A DNA stretch of 9,153 bases from Bacilli bacterium (GTDB lineage Bacteria > Bacillota_I > Bacilli_A > RF39 > UBA660), in NCBI GenBank assembly GCA_900758895.1, contig CAAETG010000212.1:1-9153 (forward strand). The letters are read 5' to 3'. Shown piece after piece: positions 6,733-9,153 of the stretch. The translations under genes were made by a program, and so were the position numbers. Each line of letters starts with the position of its first letter. Position 1 is the stretch's first letter. Below the pieces are notes generated by a model, which saw nothing but the letters and a program-made list of their open reading frames with translations, was not told the DNA's origin and did not search any database.

Positions 6733-6760
6733 TTTACATCATTTTAAATTCTGTTATAAT
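6733..6760 (+). promoter_or_regulatory. Retron promoter
   Basis: -35 TTTACA (6733-6738), a 16-bp spacer, and a perfect -10 TATAAT (6755-6760) with an extended TG (6752-6753). Transcription should start near 6766-6767, essentially at the a1 end of the retron RNA. Confidence 0.82.
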
Positions 6761-6761
6761 A

Positions 6762-6935
6762 AGGAAGAGCAGCAGATGATTCATAGAAATATGAGGGAAT
6801 AGCGAGTCGTTATTCTAGTTTAAGAAAGCTATACATTTACTTAAAGTTGTTTCAATGTACCGCTTGCGCAGCGTATTATTTCATAATACTTATGTACATT
6901 TACACAATTTAAGATAATTTTTCAGTGCTTCTCTT
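6762..6935 (+). ncRNA. Retron msr-msd non-coding RNA
   Basis: Structured region between the promoter and the RT gene. a1 is AGGAAGAGCA (6762-6771; the transcribed core is probably AGAGCA) and pairs with a2 TGCTTCTCTT (6926-6935). AGC at 6771-6773 just after a1 is the likely branching-guanosine motif (G6772). msr hairpins: TTCATA/TATGAG around GAAA (6780-6795), and the 8-bp GAATAGCG/CGTTATTC around AGT (6797-6815). The msd stem pairs CTTAAAGTTGT (6840-6850) with ACAATTTAAG (6904-6913), with G6846 bulged. After a 3x3 internal loop, AATGTAC (6854-6860) pairs with GTACATT (6894-6900). Inside lie two hairpins, CGCT/AGCG (6861-6873) and TATTAT/ATAATA (6874-6888). This is the arrangement expected of a retron primer-template RNA; the exact msDNA ends are not determinable. 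Confidence 0.85.
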
Positions 6936-6949
6936 ATTTAGGTGATATT

Positions 6950-7882
6950 ATGTGGAAATATTTAGATAAAGAAGAAAATAAAAAATTTATTTTATCTCTT
7001 GATTTAGTTCCTGGAGAAAAATATAATGAAGAAAAACTTAAGCTTTTATATGCAATTAGCAATCATCCGGAAAAATATTATGAAAAAAAGTATATTCCAA
7101 AAAAAGATGGAACCAAAAGAAAACTTTTAGTTCCTAATAAAAACCTTAAAATGATTCAGAAAAATATTTTAAATCATGTACTTAAAGGACTTGAGGTAAG
7201 TAGTTATGCCTGTGCCTATGTTCCAAGTAAAGGTTTAAAAGATAATACAAGGGTTCATGTCGGACAAAAAATTGTTTTAAAATTAGATATTAAAAATTTT
7301 TTTCAAAACATTACTTTTGAACAATTATATTCAGTATTACCTAATACTATTTTTCCTTCTTCTGTAAAAGTTTTGCTATTAAAACTATGTACTTATGAGG
7401 ATTATTTACCACAAGGTGCTCCAACTAGTCCTTATCTTTCTAATTTAGCAATGAAGAATTTTGATAATTATATTGGGGAGTACTGTTTGATGCAAAATAT
7501 TAATTATACAAGGTATTCTGATGATTTGACTTTTTCAGGAGATTTTGATGTTAAGAAGTTAAAAAATAAAGTAGATGCTTTTTTGGATACTTTAGGATTT
7601 AGTTTGAATGAGAAAAAAACAAGAGTTTTAAGAAGTAATCAAAAGCAGATTATCACTGGTATTGTCGTAAATAAAAAAATAAATATGCCTAAAGAGATTA
7701 GAAGAAAAATTAGACAAGAAATGTATTATATCAATAAATATGGAATTACAAGTCATAATGATTTTACGAACCAAAATACTACTTTACTTAGTATGTTAGG
7801 TAAAGTTAATTATGGTTTATTTTTGAATTCTTCTAATAAAGAGTTTAAATATAATCAAAAAATACTTAAATCTATGTTATAA
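6950..7882 (+). CDS. Retron-type reverse transcriptase
   Basis: 310 residues, the size of a bare retron RT. Motifs in order: KKDGTKRKLLVPNK (51-64); the retron X-region NTRVH (99-103, an NAxxH variant); motif A KLDIKNFF with catalytic Asp113; QGAPTSP (155-161); motif C RYSDD (188-192), YSDD rather than the usual YADD; NEKKT (220-224); and the Y-region ITG (235-237), a VTG variant that recognises the msr RNA. The QGxxxSP motif distinguishes it from DGR RTs. The enzyme should prime from a 2'-OH in the RNA at 6762-6935 and make branched msDNA. ATG follows AGGTGA, which sits just after a2. There is no fused domain and no accessory gene: upstream is the transporter terminator, and ychF starts 23 bases downstream. 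The function is probably phage defence by family analogy, but without a visible effector that is open. Confidence 0.93.
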   Translation: MWKYLDKEENKKFILSLDLVPGEKYNEEKLKLLYAISNHPEKYYEKKYIPKKDGTKRKLLVPNKNLKMIQKNILNHVLKGLEVSSYACAYVPSKGLKDNTRVHVGQKIVLKLDIKNFFQNITFEQLYSVLPNTIFPSSVKVLLLKLCTYEDYLPQGAPTSPYLSNLAMKNFDNYIGEYCLMQNINYTRYSDDLTFSGDFDVKKLKNKVDAFLDTLGFSLNEKKTRVLRSNQKQIITGIVVNKKINMPKEIRRKIRQEMYYINKYGITSHNDFTNQNTTLLSMLGKVNYGLFLNSSNKEFKYNQKILKSML

Positions 7883-7883
7883 T
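7875..7883 (+). promoter_or_regulatory. Candidate extended -10 for ychF overlapping the retron RT stop codon
   Basis: TGT-TATAAT (7875-7883) spans the last codons and TAA of the RT gene and lies 22 bases before the ychF ATG. No good -35 is seen at the right distance. It would make ychF transcription independent of the retron. Confidence 0.45.
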
Positions 7884-7905
7884 AGTTTTACTTGAGGTGA
7901 TTTTA

Positions 7906-9006
7906 ATGAGTTTAAAAGCAGGTATAGTAGGTCTTCCTAATGTTGGTAAGTCAACCTTGTTTAATGCCATTACCAAGAAAAATATTTTAGCAGCAAATTA
8001 TCCTTTTGCAACGATTGATCCGAATGTGGGAATGGTAACTGTTCCGGATGAACGGCTTCAATTTTTAGAAGATTTATATCTTCCTAAAAGTACTGTTCCT
8101 ACTACTTTTGAGTTTACTGATATTGCTGGTTTAGTAAAGGGTGCTTCTAAGGGTGAAGGTTTAGGAAATAAATTTTTAAGTCATATTAGAGAAGTAGATG
8201 CCATTGTTGAAGTCGTACGTTGTTTTGATGATCCTAATATTACACATGTTGAAGGTAAAACGGATCCGATTCGTGATATTGAAATTATTAATGTGGAGCT
8301 TATTTTAGCTGATTTAGAAATTATTGAAAATCGTTTAAATAAGATTCAAAAAAAAGCAGAAACAACGAAAGATAAGGAAGCAGTAGCAGAAGTAGCAGTA
8401 CTTACTAAAGCTAAAGAAAATTTAGAAAAGAATATTCCATTAAGATTAGTTGATTTTAGTGAAGAAGAGAAACTTCTTATGAAAAATTTTAGCTTTCTTA
8501 CGTTAAAACCACTTATTTATGTTGCCAATGTGTTAGAAGATGATGTTGTTCTTGGTGAGAATGATTATACAAAACTGGTAAGTGAATATGCAAAGAAAGA
8601 AAATGCTGGTGTCATCGTCATGTGTTGTAAAATGGAATCTGAACTATCGGAGTTAAATGATGATGATAAAAAAATATTTTTACAAGAGTTAGGTATTTCT
8701 AATAGTGGACTTGATCGTTTAATTTTTGCAACTTATTCGCTGCTTGGACTTGAAACTTTTTTTACAGCTGGACCAGATGAATGTAGAGCTTGGACTTTTA
8801 GAAGGGGTGCTAATGCTAAGTCTTGTGCTGGTTTGATTCATAGTGATATTGAAAGAGGATTTATTAAAGCAGAGGTAATGAGCTTTGATGATTTATATCA
8901 ATATAAAAGTGAATTAAAAGTAAAAGAAGCGGGTAAACTCCGGTTAGAAGGGAAAGATTATTTAATGCAAGATGGAGATATTGTTTATTTTCGGTTTCAT
9001 GTTTAG
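7906..9006 (+). CDS. ychF: YchF/Ola1 universal Obg-family ATPase
   Basis: 366 residues, the normal YchF length. The P-loop is GLPNVGKST (9-17), the G3 motif DIAGLVKGASKGEG is at 72-85, and the G4 position reads NVLE (208-211) in place of NKxD, the change that makes this family prefer ATP. A coiled-coil insertion lies around 133-175, and the C-terminal TGS domain carries CRAWTFRRGANAKSCAGLIH and ends GDIVYFRFHV. YchF binds ribosomes and is linked to translation quality and oxidative-stress response. I start at ATG 7906, preceded by TTGAGGTGA; the in-frame GTG at 7897 lies inside that ribosome site. In many Firmicutes it directly follows DUF951; here the transporter and retron separate them. 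Confidence 0.96.
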   Translation: MSLKAGIVGLPNVGKSTLFNAITKKNILAANYPFATIDPNVGMVTVPDERLQFLEDLYLPKSTVPTTFEFTDIAGLVKGASKGEGLGNKFLSHIREVDAIVEVVRCFDDPNITHVEGKTDPIRDIEIINVELILADLEIIENRLNKIQKKAETTKDKEAVAEVAVLTKAKENLEKNIPLRLVDFSEEEKLLMKNFSFLTLKPLIYVANVLEDDVVLGENDYTKLVSEYAKKENAGVIVMCCKMESELSELNDDDKKIFLQELGISNSGLDRLIFATYSLLGLETFFTAGPDECRAWTFRRGANAKSCAGLIHSDIERGFIKAEVMSFDDLYQYKSELKVKEAGKLRLEGKDYLMQDGDIVYFRFHV

Positions 9007-9049
9007 CATGGATTTTCTTTTTTAAAATATATTAGTAGTATTAAAAGTT

Positions 9050-9078
9050 TTTACTAAATAGATGTTTTGTGGTATACT
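9050..9078 (+). promoter_or_regulatory. Promoter of the gene beginning at 9099
   Basis: -35 TTTACT (9050-9055), a 17-bp spacer, and -10 TATACT (9073-9078). A short leader carries the ribosome site AGGAGGA (9088-9094). Confidence 0.65.
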
Positions 9079-9098
9079 AATAGTATGAGGAGGATAAA

Positions 9099-9153
9099 AT
9101 GAATCAATTAATATCAAAAACATTTTTATGGATGTTTGTGGGTTTGCTAGTTA
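9099..9153 (+). CDS. Start of a membrane protein, probably Bax-inhibitor-1/YccA family (3' end outside window)
   Basis: Eighteen codons are visible, starting from an ATG preceded by a consensus AGGAGGA with 4-base spacing. The N-terminus reads MNQLISKTFLWMFVGLLV, which resembles the beginning of Firmicutes Bax-inhibitor-1/YccA membrane proteins (ISKTFLWMFLGLL-type starts leading into the first membrane helix). The fragment is too short to prove the family, and any protein beginning with a membrane helix is an alternative. Confidence 0.6.
   Translation, partial: MNQLISKTFLWMFVGLLV

Noticed and set aside
6846..6860. parS-like site near the retron (GTTTCA segment)
   Set aside because: Only a half-site resembling the Bacillus parS consensus is present, and the bases are better explained by the msd stem.
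6861..6889. CRISPR-like or tandem repeats in the retron upstream region
   Set aside because: The repeats are short inverted pairs forming one folded RNA; there are no direct repeats with spacers.
6950..7882. Reading the RT as a DGR reverse transcriptase paired with the TR/VR
   Set aside because: It has QGAPTSP, an NAxxH-like motif, an ITG motif and an adjacent msr-msd RNA, all retron features. DGR RTs carry a different motif in place of QGxxxSP.
9007..9055. Possible terminator after ychF
   Set aside because: Only a weak AT-only pairing with bulges is visible near 9020-9047, not enough to call a terminator.

Overview
The window is AT-rich, compact and mostly on one strand. Its proteins and gene order are those of a low-GC Gram-positive (Firmicutes, Bacilli or Mollicutes-like gut lineage). 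The block parA-parB-MscS-DUF951-ychF is a familiar Firmicutes chromosomal neighbourhood. All ten stop codons visible are TAA or TAG, but the proteins read through correctly with TGA unused as Trp, so the standard code fits. I cannot name the species from the sequence.

Left part (1-2417), accessory. It opens with the C-terminal end of a DUF1016/YhcG PDDEXK nuclease-like protein. Next is a gene-free stretch (327-666) holding an Asn-codon-rich repeat of about 100 bp at 398-500. This repeat aligns without gaps over 69 bases with the 3' part of the surface-protein gene at 1008-2390. Differences concentrate at template adenines (11 of 18 A positions against 10 of 51 other positions), which is the signature of a template repeat (TR) and variable repeat (VR) of a diversity-generating retroelement (DGR). 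The TR-like unit has its own promoter-like sequence and a strong terminator, but no DGR reverse transcriptase or Avd gene lies in the window. A small XRE-type repressor is divergent from the VR-bearing gene. Two identical-arm palindromes (TGGAC-N5-GTCCA) lie between them, and one overlaps the -35 box of the variable gene.

Middle part (2418-6731), mainly housekeeping. parA and parB (chromosome segregation), an MscS-family channel, a DUF951 zinc-ribbon-like protein and an AbgT-family transporter are packed with overlaps or one-base gaps, and read as one operon from a promoter at 2436-2464. The operon ends at a strong terminator at 6705-6731.

Retron (6733-7882). Between the transporter and ychF lies a complete retron-like unit: a promoter, a structured non-coding RNA with two msr hairpins, a long branched msd stem and flanking a1/a2 repeats, then a 310-aa retron-type reverse transcriptase with NTxxH, QGAPTSP, YSDD and ITG motifs. 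No effector gene accompanies it.

Right part (7883-9153). ychF (universal ATPase) has a promoter-like -10 element embedded in the end of the retron RT gene. After it comes the start of a probable Bax-inhibitor-1/YccA-type membrane protein with a good promoter and ribosome site.

The two most interesting items are the TR/VR pair lacking its own RT, and the apparently effector-less retron inserted in a conserved housekeeping locus.
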